Shown piece after piece: positions 1 to 8,859 of a stretch of 64,000 bases of DNA. The DNA is from Palsa-506 sp963836355 (GTDB taxonomy: Bacteria; Actinomycetota; Actinomycetes; Streptosporangiales; Streptosporangiaceae), in NCBI GenBank assembly GCA_963836355.1, contig CAWIJO010000004.1:129171-193170 (forward strand), read 5' to 3'. The notes below the pieces were generated by a model. It was given only the letters and a program-made list of their open reading frames with translations, was not told where the DNA came from and did no database searches. How positions within the stretch are numbered: position 1 is the stretch's first letter; each line of letters begins with the position of its first letter. The translations under genes and the position numbers were made by a program.

Positions 1-1235
1 GTGTTGAACGCCATCGCCCATCCGTTCGGGTAATGGTTGTAGGTCCTCGTCCCGCCCAGCTCTTCCAGCATCGCCAGGTTCGCCTGGATGTTGTCGGGGA
101 TGCCGTTCGCGAACAGCATCTCGTTGACCGAGCCATCAGGGCCGCCCTCGCCGCTGGCCCCGTTGTCGGACACCAGGATCACCATGGTGTTGTCCCGCTG
201 CCCGGATTCCTCCAGGTAGTCAAGCAGCCGGCCGATGTGGTGGTCGGCGTGCGCCAGGAACCCTGCGTAGACCTCCGCCATCCGGGCAAAGAGCCTCTTC
301 TCCTCGGCCGACAGCGAATCCCACGGCCTGGTAACGTCTAGCGGCGGGAATGGCTTACCCTCAGGCCCCTGGCGGGTTTCCGGGGTGCCGATCGGGTTGA
401 CCGGCGGCAGCTCGGTACCGGCCGGGACGATGCCCAGCTGCTTCTGCCGGGCCAGCGTCTGCTCCCGCATCGCCTCGTACCCCATGTTGAAGCGGCCCTT
501 GAACTTGTCGGCCCATTCCTTCGACACATGGTGCGGCGCGTGGCAGGCACCGGGCGCGTAGTACAGGAAGAACGGCTTGTCCGGCGCGACCGTCTTGGCG
601 TCGTTGATGAACTCCAGCGCCTTGTCGGTGATGTCGTCAGTGAGGTGATAACCGTCGGCCGGCAGCTTCGGCTGATCCACCGGGTGGTTGTCGTAGACCA
701 GGTCCGGATACCACTGGTTCGTCTCCGCACCCAGGAACCCGTACCAGCGCTCGAACCCCCGCCCCGATGGCCAGTTACGGCGAGTGGAGGCGACGTTCAT
801 CTCCACCGTCGGGCACAGGTGCCACTTGCCCACCATGTAGGTGTTCCAGCCGCGCTCGCCGAGGATCTCCGAGATCATGCCATTCTCCGGCGGGATCGTG
901 CCGCTCGCATTCGGGAACCCGACCGCGGCCTCGGTGATGCAGGCCATCGAGTTGCGGGTGTGATTGCGCCCGGTCAGCAGGCACGAGCGGGTCGGCGAGC
1001 ACAACGCGGTCGTATGCCACTGCGTGTAGCGCACCCCGTCGGCCGCGATCCGCTCGATGTTCGGGGTCTCGATCGGCCCGCCGTAGCAGGACATGGCCGA
1101 ATAGCCGACATCGTCCAGCACGATATAGACCACGTTCGGCGCCCCGTCCGGGGCCTTTGGCGGCTCGAACGGCGTCCAGTCGGGAACTGAGTCTCGGATG
1201 TCGACGTTGATCGTTCCCTTGAACGGCTCGCTCAT
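1..1235 (-). CDS. Arylsulfatase (sulfatase family), C-terminus cut by window edge
   Basis: This is a formylglycine-type sulfatase that hydrolyses sulfate esters. About 411 residues are visible from an ATG at 1235 (MSEPFKGTIN), which has AAAGGA just upstream, and the frame stays open to position 1. Residues about 36-44 (VYIVLDDVG) carry the N-terminal metal-binding aspartates. CSPTRSCLLTGRN begins at Cys79 and is the C-x-P-x-R signature whose cysteine is oxidised to formylglycine. A second metal site, VSDNGASGEGG, lies near residue 355. There is no obvious signal peptide, so a cytoplasmic or non-Sec location is likely, although sulfatases of this type can be exported. The natural substrate cannot be read from the sequence, and no maturase gene is seen nearby. 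The gene is divergent from the membrane protein at 1551. Confidence 0.93.
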   Translation of the reverse strand, partial: MSEPFKGTINVDIRDSVPDWTPFEPPKAPDGAPNVVYIVLDDVGYSAMSCYGGPIETPNIERIAADGVRYTQWHTTALCSPTRSCLLTGRNHTRNSMACITEAAVGFPNASGTIPPENGMISEILGERGWNTYMVGKWHLCPTVEMNVASTRRNWPSGRGFERWYGFLGAETNQWYPDLVYDNHPVDQPKLPADGYHLTDDITDKALEFINDAKTVAPDKPFFLYYAPGACHAPHHVSKEWADKFKGRFNMGYEAMREQTLARQKQLGIVPAGTELPPVNPIGTPETRQGPEGKPFPPLDVTRPWDSLSAEEKRLFARMAEVYAGFLAHADHHIGRLLDYLEESGQRDNTMVILVSDNGASGEGGPDGSVNEMLFANGIPDNIQANLAMLEELGGTRTYNHYPNGWAMAFN

Positions 1236-1471
1236 GCGCAGTCCTTTCATCCCGGCTGATGCAACCGGCTGGTTCAGGTATGCCGGAGGGTTCCTATTGG
1301 TCCCGGGCGATGCCTGACCGCACCGGTTCGAGCACAACGGCACCGCAGAACTCCGCAGCCATGATGCCGGTCCCGCGGTTAGCGGCTTGATCAGTGTCTG
1401 GTGCGACCGATCAACGGGCATCACCCACGACAGGTGACGTTCGTGGAACCCCGATCCTGTTGTCTGTCTGC

Positions 1472-1515
1472 CAGCAGGATGTCGCCCTGCCAGCAGCAGG
1501 ATGTCGCCTTGCCAG
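1472..1515. repeat. Two tandem copies of a 22-bp unit in the intergenic region
   Basis: Positions 1472-1493 and 1494-1515 are the same 22-bp sequence (CAGCAGGATGTCGCC... core) with one C/T difference. They lie in the 315-bp gap between the divergent sulfatase and the membrane-protein gene. I see no other gene in that gap. Confidence 0.85.
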
Positions 1516-1550
1516 CCGATGTCGCCGATCAGCGCGAGGGACGGGGGCCC

Positions 1551-2255
1551 ATGACCGGGGTACCGACGGGCCAGGGCCCGCTGAAGGCCGGCAGCCCACT
1601 GCGAACGCCGCGGGCGGCCGCCGTCGCCGGGATCGTCTTCTCGGTTCTGCTCATTACCGCGCTGGTACTGCTCAGGATCTCCGTCCCGGCCCGTTCCGCG
1701 GTGGCAGGCGAGTGGCTGACCGATTCGAGACGGCGAGCCGCGGTGGCAATAGCGCTGAACCTCGTCCCGTTCGCCGGCATTGCGTTCCTGTGGTTCATCG
1801 GGGTTGTCAGGGACCGGGTCGGCGGACGCGAGGACCGCTTCTTCGCGACCGTGTTCCTGGGCAGCGGCATCTTGTTCGTAGGCATGCTTTTCGTGGCCGC
1901 GGCGGTCGGCGGCGGCCTGATCGCGGCGGCGGCATCCCTGCGGTCCGGGCCGTCGGCTGCGGGCACCCTGGCGCAGGGCCGCAACGTCACCTCGATCCTG
2001 CTGAACGTCTACGCGATGCGGATGGCGGCGGTGTTCACGCTTACCACCGTGAACATTGCGCGTCGTACCAAGATCGTTTCCAGGTGGCTCGCCACCGCCG
2101 GGTTCGCGGTCGCGCTGGTGCTGCTGGTCGGCGTCGGCATCTCAGCCTGGGTGGAGCTGCTGTTCCCGGCGTGGATCCTGGCGCTGAGCATCGATATCCT
2201 CGCCGCTGGCCCGGAGGCCACCCCGGGCCGGGCGGAAACGGCCTCGCCGGGGTGA
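1551..2255 (+). CDS. Hypothetical integral membrane protein
   Basis: This is an unrecognised 234-residue protein. The start is taken at ATG 1551 (MTGVPTGQG) because the GGGACGGGGG stretch lies just upstream and the hydrophobic pattern begins soon after. The frame is open further upstream to 1401, but that stretch runs through the 22-bp repeat and looks non-coding. Hydrophobic segments near residues 25-45 (VAGIVFSVLLITALVLL), 65-90, 105-130, 160-175 and 185-210 suggest four or five membrane passes. No enzymatic motif is visible. It stands alone on the plus strand between divergent or convergent neighbours. Confidence 0.6.
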   Translation: MTGVPTGQGPLKAGSPLRTPRAAAVAGIVFSVLLITALVLLRISVPARSAVAGEWLTDSRRRAAVAIALNLVPFAGIAFLWFIGVVRDRVGGREDRFFATVFLGSGILFVGMLFVAAAVGGGLIAAAASLRSGPSAAGTLAQGRNVTSILLNVYAMRMAAVFTLTTVNIARRTKIVSRWLATAGFAVALVLLVGVGISAWVELLFPAWILALSIDILAAGPEATPGRAETASPG

Positions 2256-2314
2256 CCGGCTGGCGCTCAGTTACCCGGGCAGCCTGGGCGCTGGCGGCGG
2301 TGAACTCGTTTCGG

Positions 2315-2608
2315 TTACCCGAGCAGCTTGGCCTTGGCGGCGGTGAACTCGTTGTCGCTCAGTGCGCCCTGCTGATGCAAGGCGTCGAGCTGGTTCAGCT
2401 GATCGAGCAACGAGGGCCCGGCGGCCGGGGCCGCTGCCGCCGCAGGCGCCGGGGCGGGTGCCTGCTGCTCAAGGTCACCGATGCGCTCGTTCTGCTCTTC
2501 CTCCTGCTGTGCCTGGGCCGCCGACTTGTTCGCCATATGGCGGCCCGCGACGTATGCGGTACCGCCTACTGCGGCCGCGCGCAGCAACGGCCGTCGCCGC
2601 ATGAACAT
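2315..2608 (-). CDS. SHOCT-domain small protein
   Basis: This 97-residue protein has an N-terminal arginine patch and a short hydrophobic segment (MFMRRRPLLRAAAVGGTAYV), a Glu/Gln-rich and Ala/Pro-rich linker, and a C-terminal SHOCT motif (LLDQLNQLDALHQQGALSDNEFTAAKAKLLG, residues about 66-97). SHOCT is a small helical, probably oligomerising module often fused to membrane or secreted proteins. AGGAGG lies 5 nt before ATG 2608, and a second ATG two codons later is also possible. Function unknown. Confidence 0.8.
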   Translation of the reverse strand: MFMRRRPLLRAAAVGGTAYVAGRHMANKSAAQAQQEEEQNERIGDLEQQAPAPAPAAAAAPAAGPSLLDQLNQLDALHQQGALSDNEFTAAKAKLLG

Positions 2609-2648
2609 GACTGCCTCCTGAGGTTAACGTTGGGCGTCCGGAGTTTCC

Positions 2649-3008
2649 TTACGCCCCTTCGGGCAGGGACAGGCCGAGGGCAACCATGAGCTCAGGCGCC
2701 GCCGCCACAATCCTCGGCCCGCCGACCTGCGGTGCGATCGCGCGCAGCACGCCCAGAATCTCCCCCGGCGTGGCGCCAGCGTCCAGCGCGTTGGCTACCT
2801 GCCAGAGGTACGAGGCAGGCGGGGCGTCGAGTGCGATGAGCGCGGCGATCTTGACGAGGGCAAAGCTGCGCGGATCCAGGCCGCTCCGCTCCTGCATCTC
2901 CGCGCGCATCTCAAGGCCCTCTAGCAGAATCTCTGGGTCGCCCAGGGCCAGCCCGGCCAGCGCATCCCTCGTAGCGACGTCGACATCAGCCTTGGCTGGC
3001 ATGCCCAT
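2649..3008 (-). CDS. Carboxymuconolactone decarboxylase-family (AhpD-like) protein
   Basis: This 119-residue all-helical protein is of the CMD family. The segment SFALVKIAALIALDAPPASYLWQVANALDAGATPGEILGVLRAIAPQVGGPRIVAA follows the CMD fold. The CxxC pair of peroxidase-type AhpD proteins is absent, so thiol peroxidase activity is unlikely. The start ATG at 3008 has GAGAGG upstream and lies inside the 3' end of the RDD gene (23-bp overlap), so the two are probably co-transcribed and translationally coupled. The substrate is unknown. Confidence 0.85.
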   Translation of the reverse strand: MGMPAKADVDVATRDALAGLALGDPEILLEGLEMRAEMQERSGLDPRSFALVKIAALIALDAPPASYLWQVANALDAGATPGEILGVLRAIAPQVGGPRIVAAAPELMVALGLSLPEGA

Positions 3009-3780
3009 GATCAGAATCCTCTCGTTCTCGGTTCCGGAAAGCGGATCGCCGAAGTACTCGGCCCGCTTCGCCCAGGATCGCCCCCCGCGGCCGCCGGTGC
3101 CTCACCCGCAGCGGATGGTCGCCACGCCCACGGCCACGGGCCGGGTGCCTCCGCTGCTGGATCCGAGCCGCACCAGGCATGACCAGCCGGGCCTCAGCCG
3201 GTGTCGTCGCGGGACAGCGCCGGCGCGGTCGCCGGCGCCGCGCCGCCGCCGCGGCGCCGGCCGGGCCCGGCCCGGCCTCGCGGGCGAGGAACCGCAGTCG
3301 GGCAGCGCGCGCGTCCCAGGCATAGACGACCGCGGTCCCTGCGATGAGGTCATGCAAGGCGCGGCGCTCCCGCTGGACCAGGATGCCGAGGAAGCCGAGG
3401 CCGAAGAAGAGGAAGCTGAGCGGGAACGCAAGGGCGCGCACCGCGCCCCGCCACGGGTCCGCGATCGCGCCATCTGCCCGCACGACGCGCACCCCGAGCA
3501 CCGCCATGCCGAAGGTCTTGCCGCTCGCTGCCCACGAGTAACCGAAGTAAAAGAATTCCCACCCGGCGAAAATGATCGCGACGACTATGTTGGACCGATT
3601 CCAGCTGACCGAATTGCCGGTCACGACCTGCACGGCGAAAGAGGTGGCCGCGAGCCCGAGCGCGAACAGCCCGGAGCTGACCGCGGCGTCGATAACGAAC
3701 GCCAGGAACCGGGATACCGAGCCGGCGTAGTGCCCTTGCGAGGTAACCCAGCCGACGGCCCGCTGGGCAGGGGCACTCAC
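2986..3780 (-). CDS. RDD-family membrane protein with basic C-terminal tail
   Basis: This 264-residue protein is membrane-embedded in its first half. The RDD domain spans residues about 18-155: an arginine in the first helix (SVSRFLAFVIDAAVSSG), a middle helix pair (IVVAIIFAGWEFFYFGYSW), KTFGMAVLGVRVVR, and RALHDLIAGTAVVY. RDD proteins are thought to transport or exchange small solutes or ions. The last ~100 residues are rich in Arg, Pro and Ala and are not typical of the family, so either a true extension or a frame slip is possible. The start ATG overlaps the stop of the repeat protein at 3777-4466 by ATGA, so the two are translationally coupled. Confidence 0.82.
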   Translation of the reverse strand: MSAPAQRAVGWVTSQGHYAGSVSRFLAFVIDAAVSSGLFALGLAATSFAVQVVTGNSVSWNRSNIVVAIIFAGWEFFYFGYSWAASGKTFGMAVLGVRVVRADGAIADPWRGAVRALAFPLSFLFFGLGFLGILVQRERRALHDLIAGTAVVYAWDARAARLRFLAREAGPGPAGAAAAARRRRPRRRCPATTPAEARLVMPGAARIQQRRHPARGRGRGDHPLRVRHRRPRGAILGEAGRVLRRSAFRNREREDSDHGHASQG

Positions 3781-4466
3781 GAGTCGGTCCCCGCATCAAG
3801 CAGCATGACTGGCGCCTTCGGCCAGGGACGCTTACGCCGGAGGAGGCGGCCTACCCAGCGGTCGATGAACTGATCCAGCCCGACAGCCTGGCTGCGCGCG
3901 GCATCAAGCGCCTCGCTCGCCATCCCGCCGGATGATGCCGCGATGATAGCGCCGAGATCGGTCTGCCTGACCAGCTCGTCCATGTCGATCCGATTAGCAA
4001 GATCGTTTATGTCGACGCGGCCGAGCAGCGAATCCACATCGACGCGCTGCAAGATGTCGTTGATACCGGCCCGCTCGATCAGTGCCGTCACCTGCACCCT
4101 GGCGAGCAGCGCATCTACGTCCACCCGGCCGAGCAGGGCATCCACGTCTACCCGGGCGAGCAGCGCATCCACGTCCACCTGGCCGAGCAGGGCATCCACG
4201 TCTACCCGGGCGAGCAGCGCATTCACGTCGACCTGTTCGAGCACAGCATTGACGCCGGCCCGCTGCACCAGCTCGCTGATGTCAACCTGATCGGCTACCG
4301 CGTTCAGGTCAACCTGATCGACGACGGCATTCAGGTCGACCCGCCGGATGAGCGCGTTCACGTCAAGTGCCTGAACCACGAGGTGGACGACGCGCTCCGC
4401 GACCCGCTGGGCGAGCGACTCCACCGGGTCGGTCATGCGCCTACGCAGCTGGTCGAGCGGATCCAC
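3777..4466 (-). CDS. Protein of about 17 tandem nonapeptide repeats (VDVDALLxR)
   Basis: This 229-residue protein begins MDPLDQLRRRM. From about residue 34 to 180 it consists of roughly 17 consecutive 9-residue units with the pattern V-D-[VLI]-[ND]-[AES]-[LIV]-[LVI]-x-[RQ], for example VDVNALLAR, VDVDALLGQ and VDVDALLAR. The C-terminus is basic (WVGRLLRRKRPW). Acidic D at repeat position 2 and hydrophobics at 1, 3, 6 and 7 suggest a regular solenoid or amphipathic helical rod. It overlaps the RDD gene by 4 bp, so the two products probably work together at the membrane. The DNA is itself repetitive (about 4100-4240). I know no assigned function. Confidence 0.75.
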   Translation of the reverse strand: MDPLDQLRRRMTDPVESLAQRVAERVVHLVVQALDVNALIRRVDLNAVVDQVDLNAVADQVDISELVQRAGVNAVLEQVDVNALLARVDVDALLGQVDVDALLARVDVDALLGRVDVDALLARVQVTALIERAGINDILQRVDVDSLLGRVDINDLANRIDMDELVRQTDLGAIIAASSGGMASEALDAARSQAVGLDQFIDRWVGRLLRRKRPWPKAPVMLLDAGTDS

Positions 4467-4630
4467 CTACCCAGTATGGCCGCCAATGGAACCGGGGGAT
4501 CATCCTCCAAGGGTGAGGCAGGACCGCCGGCGGCCCGGCTGCCGCTGGCGGGCACTTTGCCGCGGCGCGGGTTATCGGCCAGCGATGAGCCGGTAGCTGG
4601 CCGTGTCCTCGCCGGATCGGGCCGCCGACG

Positions 4631-5992
4631 TCACGGCTGGCTTGCCGTCTCCGGCGTCGCGGGCGGGCGGCCGATCAGTTCGATCAGCCCGAGGATGACC
4701 AGCAGCAGCACGGCGAGCCCGATGACGACGCCGGCCGTGGGCCGGCCCCAGAACACGAACAACAGGGCGATGATCGCCACGGCTGAGATGCGCAGCCCGG
4801 TGCGGTGCGCATAGGTCCACCTGCCCACGGGCCCGGTAGATACCCCGGCGTGCTCGCCGCTACGCCGGACCCACGCCAGTCCCGACCCAAACGCCGCCCG
4901 GGTCCGGACCGCAGTCACCGACGGCCCGGTGAGGAACGCGCCGGCGGCCACGACCAGGCCGAGCACCAGGATGGCGCGCAGCCCGGTTTTGATGAACCGG
5001 ACGAACGTGTCGAACATGGCGGCTGCGGCGTCGCTGGGCAGCGTGCTTTCCGGGACGTGGTTCAGGTAGATGCCGCGGAAGATCAGCAGCATGGCGCCGA
5101 GCACGAGCATGGAAGCGGCCAGGCCGAGCCCGGCCCCGATCAGCGTCCGCCGGTGGCCGCGAGCGACGTATACCCCGAGGCCGAGCAGCAGCAGCGACAA
5201 TAGTGGCAGCACGATCTTGAGGTCGTTGATCAGCCGGTAGCCGGTCTGCGCCTTGACTAGATCCTTGGACTGGAAGAGCACGAACGAAGGGTGGATCGGC
5301 GGCAGGTTGTTGACTAGCGTGAACCCGCGCTTGACCAGGTCCTGCTTGACGATATTGATGAACGGGCCCAGGTCGAGGGTGACCTGCCCGTTGCTGGTGC
5401 TGATCGCGCCGCCGCCCTGACCCGACAGCACATTCACCACCTGCTGATGGGCGACGGTGTTGACCTGGATCCAGGCATTGGCGAACTGCGGGCTTGTCAC
5501 GACCTTGTGCACCGTGCTGTGGATGAACCCGGCGACCGCGCTGGAGATCTGCGGGGCAAAAGTCTTGAGCAGCGCGCCGACCCGCGGCAGTCCCTTGTTC
5601 GCGAGCAAGTCGGCGGCCTGGTTAGTCACGCCGGTCACGTTGAGGCGGCTGGTGAGCTGAACCGTGATCTTGTCCGTCAGCGCATTCTGGATTGCCGGGT
5701 CGTGCACCAGCGGCTCGATGTTGGCGATATAGCGGCTGGTATCGGAGACCTGGTTGGCACTCCAGACGGCCAGCACGGACACCGGGGCAAGCACGCAGCC
5801 GAGCACGATCAGGATCACCGCGACCGGGGCCCGCCAGCCGCCCCGTCGCCGCCGAACCTGGCTAGGCTGGCTAGCCTGCTTGCTGCGCAACTCTTCCACC
5901 TCGGCGCGGAGGCGATCGATCTCAGCTTGTTCTTCCCGGCTGGGTTTTGCGCCTCCAGCTTCAGGCCCGGGCTCGCTGCCGGTGTCAGACAA
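4631..5992 (-). CDS. Hypothetical multi-pass membrane protein with coiled-coil N-terminus
   Basis: This 453-residue protein starts at ATG 5992 (MSDTGSEPGPE). Residues 17-40 form a short charged coiled coil (EEQAEIDRLRAEVEELRSK), followed by a basic stretch and TM1 (VAVILIVLGCVLAPVSVLAVW, about 56-76). A ~170-residue outer domain then contains several Asn/Thr-rich segments. Four or five more membrane helices lie between residues 262 and 443. Such proteins are common and uncharacterised in actinomycetes. No catalytic motif is seen. It is transcribed alone on the minus strand. Confidence 0.7.
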   Translation of the reverse strand: MSDTGSEPGPEAGGAKPSREEQAEIDRLRAEVEELRSKQASQPSQVRRRRGGWRAPVAVILIVLGCVLAPVSVLAVWSANQVSDTSRYIANIEPLVHDPAIQNALTDKITVQLTSRLNVTGVTNQAADLLANKGLPRVGALLKTFAPQISSAVAGFIHSTVHKVVTSPQFANAWIQVNTVAHQQVVNVLSGQGGGAISTSNGQVTLDLGPFINIVKQDLVKRGFTLVNNLPPIHPSFVLFQSKDLVKAQTGYRLINDLKIVLPLLSLLLLGLGVYVARGHRRTLIGAGLGLAASMLVLGAMLLIFRGIYLNHVPESTLPSDAAAAMFDTFVRFIKTGLRAILVLGLVVAAGAFLTGPSVTAVRTRAAFGSGLAWVRRSGEHAGVSTGPVGRWTYAHRTGLRISAVAIIALLFVFWGRPTAGVVIGLAVLLLVILGLIELIGRPPATPETASQP

Positions 5993-6233
5993 GGTTCACC
6001 GCCGACCTCCGCGCCTGCGGCCGCCGGTTCGCCGGCCATCTCGCTGGCTTCGTCTTCGCATCAGCTCACACTCGCCGAGCCGCGCTGGGCGTACCTCACC
6101 CGGCTGGGGTGAATCATTGTGCGCTGCCGGTTACCCAGAATTGGGGCCGTGCCAAGCCAGTTGTCCGGCCTAGCCGGGCGGTCGGCCAGCAGCCGCCCGG
6201 CGCGGTGGCCTGACGCAAGTGGAGGTCACTGTC

Positions 6234-6458
6234 ATGAGCATCGGTGGGAGCATCGCGCTGATTATCATCGGCGCGATTCTGCGTTTCGCAATCACCTGGA
6301 AGCCCCAGTATGTCAACCTCGACGCGATTGGCGTGATCTTGATGATCGGCGGCGCGGCCGGGCTTGCGGTGTCGATCGTGCTCTTGGTCATGCGGCGGCG
6401 CGCACGTGCTGCCACCGAGGTCTATGAACAGCGGCGCTATGTTGAGCCGCCATCGTGA
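6234..6458 (+). CDS. DUF6458-type small membrane protein
   Basis: This 74-residue protein begins MSIGGSIALIIIGAILRFAI and has two hydrophobic segments (residues 5-20 and about 34-53) followed by an arginine-rich turn and an acidic/aromatic tail. The MSIGGSI opening with a second helix pair is typical of the actinobacterial DUF6458 family. The start is fixed by GGAGGT 8 nt before ATG 6234. Function unknown. Confidence 0.8.
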   Translation: MSIGGSIALIIIGAILRFAITWKPQYVNLDAIGVILMIGGAAGLAVSIVLLVMRRRARAATEVYEQRRYVEPPS

Positions 6459-6485
6459 CGGTGGGCGCCAAGCCAGGCCAGCCAG

Positions 6486-6504
6486 CCGGCGGGCTGCCCG
6501 CCGG
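6486..6504 (+). terminator. GC hairpin downstream of the DUF6458 gene
   Basis: A perfect 8-bp stem (CCGGCGGG / CCCGCCGG) with a 3-nt loop lies 28 bp after the stop at 6458. There is no T-run, which is usual for actinobacterial terminators. The rest of the 6459-6713 gap shows nothing I can name. Confidence 0.45.
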
Positions 6505-6713
6505 TGCGCTCGCCATTGCGGCGATACCGGCCGTAAGCTCGCCGTCGCGGAGCTGACTGCATCTCGGCTCGCGGCGCCCGGTCACCTGCCCGGGATGACG
6601 ACATCGCGGCACGGGTCGGCCCAGACTGCCTGCATGGCAGATGAAGCCAGCTATCCGAGGGCGTGCATCGGGTGCTCCGCGGAGATGGCCGCTGCTGCCC
6701 AGGAGGCTTGCGG

Positions 6714-8699
6714 ATGTCCCGACCGATTGAGGATTACGCGCTTATCGGCGATCTTCATTCGGCGGCGCTGGTAAGCCGCGACGGATCGGTCGACTGGCTC
6801 TGCCTGCCGCGGTTCGACTCAGCGGCCTGCTTCGCGGCGCTGCTCGGCGACGACAGGCACGGGCACTGGCGGATCTCGCCGGCCGACGGGAACTACCGGG
6901 TGCGGCGCCGCTACCGGCCGGACACCCTGGTGCTGGAGACCGAGTTCGTAACGGACTCCGGGACTGTGCGCGTGATCGACTGCATGCCGCCCCGCGATCA
7001 GGGCATCGACCGCATCCCGTTGCGGGATCAACGTATCGGCGGCAGGTCGCCCTGCGATCAGGATCCGCTGCTGGTCCGGCTGATCGAGGGCATTGGCGGC
7101 ACCGTTGACCTGCGGATGACCCTGGCGGCGAGGTTCGAGTACGGATCGGCCCGGCCCAGGTTCCGGCAGCACGACGAGGCACTCGGCATGGTGGCCGGCC
7201 CGGACGCGCTCTGGCTGTTCGCCCCGCTGCACATTCGCCGCAGCCAGGGCGTCGCGGCCGCGGAGCTGACCGTCAGCCAGGGCGACAAGGTGCCGCTTGC
7301 CCTGGTCTGGCGGAACTCCCGCGCGGCACCGCCAGGCCCGCCGCTAGTCCCGGCACTGATTGACCGGACGCAGCGCTGGTGGCGAGACTGGGTAGCCGAG
7401 CTGGCCTGTGACGGCGAGTGGCGGGAGCCCGTGATCCGCTCCATGATCACGGTCAAGGCCCTGACCTACGCGCCTACCAGCGGGGTGATCGCGGCGCCGA
7501 CCACGTCGCTGCCGCAGGACGCATCTGGCGGCCGGAACTGGGACTACCGGTACTGCTGGCTGCGGGATGCCGCGGCCACGCTGCGCACCCTGCTCCGGGC
7601 CGGAGCGCCCGCCGAGGCGGCGGGCCTGCTCAGCTGGATCCTGCACGCGGTCGCCGGACCGCCGTCTCAGGTGCAGGGGTGTTACGGGGTGGCCGGGGAA
7701 CGCCTGCTGCCGGAAATTGAACTCGGCTGGCTGCCCGGTCACGACGGCGCTCAGCCAGTCCGGATCGGGACGGCCGGGCCGGCCGGGACCGCCGGGCCGG
7801 AGCTTTCCGCCTTCGGTGAGGTGCAGACCGCGCGGCTGGCGGCCAGGATGGCCGGGCTGGCCGGATCGCGGGATCCCTGGGAATCCCACGACCTGCTAGC
7901 CCTGCTCGAATCGCGCTGGCGCGAGCCGGACGCGGGGATCTGGGCGGTGCGCGGGCCACCTCGCCAGTTCGTGCATTCCAAGGTCATGACCTGGGCGTCG
8001 GCGAACGCGGTCATCCAGATGATCGAGCGGTTCGGTGACCCGGGCCCGGCTGGCCGGTGGCGCAGGCTGCGCGCGGAGATCAGGGCCGAAGTGCTCGACC
8101 GTGGTTACGACACTGACGCGCAGGCATTCGTCCAGGCATATGAGAGACCAGGTACAGACGTGAGCATGCTCCGCCTTGCCCAGCTTGGCTTCCTGCCGCC
8201 CGGCGACGAGCGGCTACGGAGCACGGTCACCTTTGCCGCCCGTGAATTGGACCGAAGCGGCGTGCTGCTGCGGTACGTACCGGATCCCCAGGACAGCCTG
8301 GACGGGCTATCGCCGGGGAGCGGCTGCTACCTGCCCGGCACGTTCTGGCTGGCCCAGTGCCTTGCGCTGATGGGGCGCGGCCCGGATGCGCGCCGGGTGT
8401 TCAGCCGGCTGCTTGACCTGCGCAACGACGTGGGCCTGCTGTCTGAGGATTACGACCCGCTGGGCGGGCGGCTGGCCGGCAACTATCCGCTGACGGCCAG
8501 CCACGTTGCCCTCGCCGAGACCGCCGCCGCACTTGACTCGATGACCGGGCCCGACTCGCTGACCAGGCCCGCTTACCGGTTAGCCGATCAGGCGGGCGCG
8601 CGCTGCTCGCCGGTAATCAGCGCCCAGATGATGGACAAGTCGAGGGCAATCACGATCAGCGACCAGACCGGGCAGCCACCGTGTTACCGGCGCGGCTAA
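6714..8699 (+). CDS. Glycoside hydrolase family 15 protein (glucoamylase/trehalase-like)
   Basis: This 661-residue enzyme has an N-terminal beta-sandwich region (MSRPIEDYALIGDLHSAALVSRDGSVDWLCLPRFDS) and an (alpha/alpha)6 catalytic barrel. The family signatures NWDYRYCWLRDAA (about residue 275) and the substrate-pocket segment near residue 340 (GWLPGHDGAQPVRIG) are present, followed by FGEVQTARL. Actinobacterial homologues of this architecture include acid trehalases that split trehalose into glucose, so either alpha-glucosidase or trehalase activity is plausible. AGGAGG at 6701-6706 fixes the start at ATG 6714. It lacks a signal peptide and is probably cytoplasmic. The last ~25 residues are unlike the family. 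Confidence 0.88.
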   Translation: MSRPIEDYALIGDLHSAALVSRDGSVDWLCLPRFDSAACFAALLGDDRHGHWRISPADGNYRVRRRYRPDTLVLETEFVTDSGTVRVIDCMPPRDQGIDRIPLRDQRIGGRSPCDQDPLLVRLIEGIGGTVDLRMTLAARFEYGSARPRFRQHDEALGMVAGPDALWLFAPLHIRRSQGVAAAELTVSQGDKVPLALVWRNSRAAPPGPPLVPALIDRTQRWWRDWVAELACDGEWREPVIRSMITVKALTYAPTSGVIAAPTTSLPQDASGGRNWDYRYCWLRDAAATLRTLLRAGAPAEAAGLLSWILHAVAGPPSQVQGCYGVAGERLLPEIELGWLPGHDGAQPVRIGTAGPAGTAGPELSAFGEVQTARLAARMAGLAGSRDPWESHDLLALLESRWREPDAGIWAVRGPPRQFVHSKVMTWASANAVIQMIERFGDPGPAGRWRRLRAEIRAEVLDRGYDTDAQAFVQAYERPGTDVSMLRLAQLGFLPPGDERLRSTVTFAARELDRSGVLLRYVPDPQDSLDGLSPGSGCYLPGTFWLAQCLALMGRGPDARRVFSRLLDLRNDVGLLSEDYDPLGGRLAGNYPLTASHVALAETAAALDSMTGPDSLTRPAYRLADQAGARCSPVISAQMMDKSRAITISDQTGQPPCYRRG

Positions 8700-8859
8700 C
8701 CGCTGGCCATGGCCGGATCAGGCGATTTAGCTCGCGGTTGGCCTCCGCCGGGCCGGGGTAATGAGGAATGAGGTGTTCTGAGCTGCATGTTCACCCAGCC
8801 GGGTGAAGGGATCGGGGGATCCGTCGGCGACAAGGACGGGCGCCTTTCGGGGGAACGCA

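Noticed and set aside
1394..2689. 431-codon plus-strand frame overlapping the small membrane protein
   Set aside because: Arg/Gly-rich translation; the frame one base over has clear hydrophobic segments and a better start.
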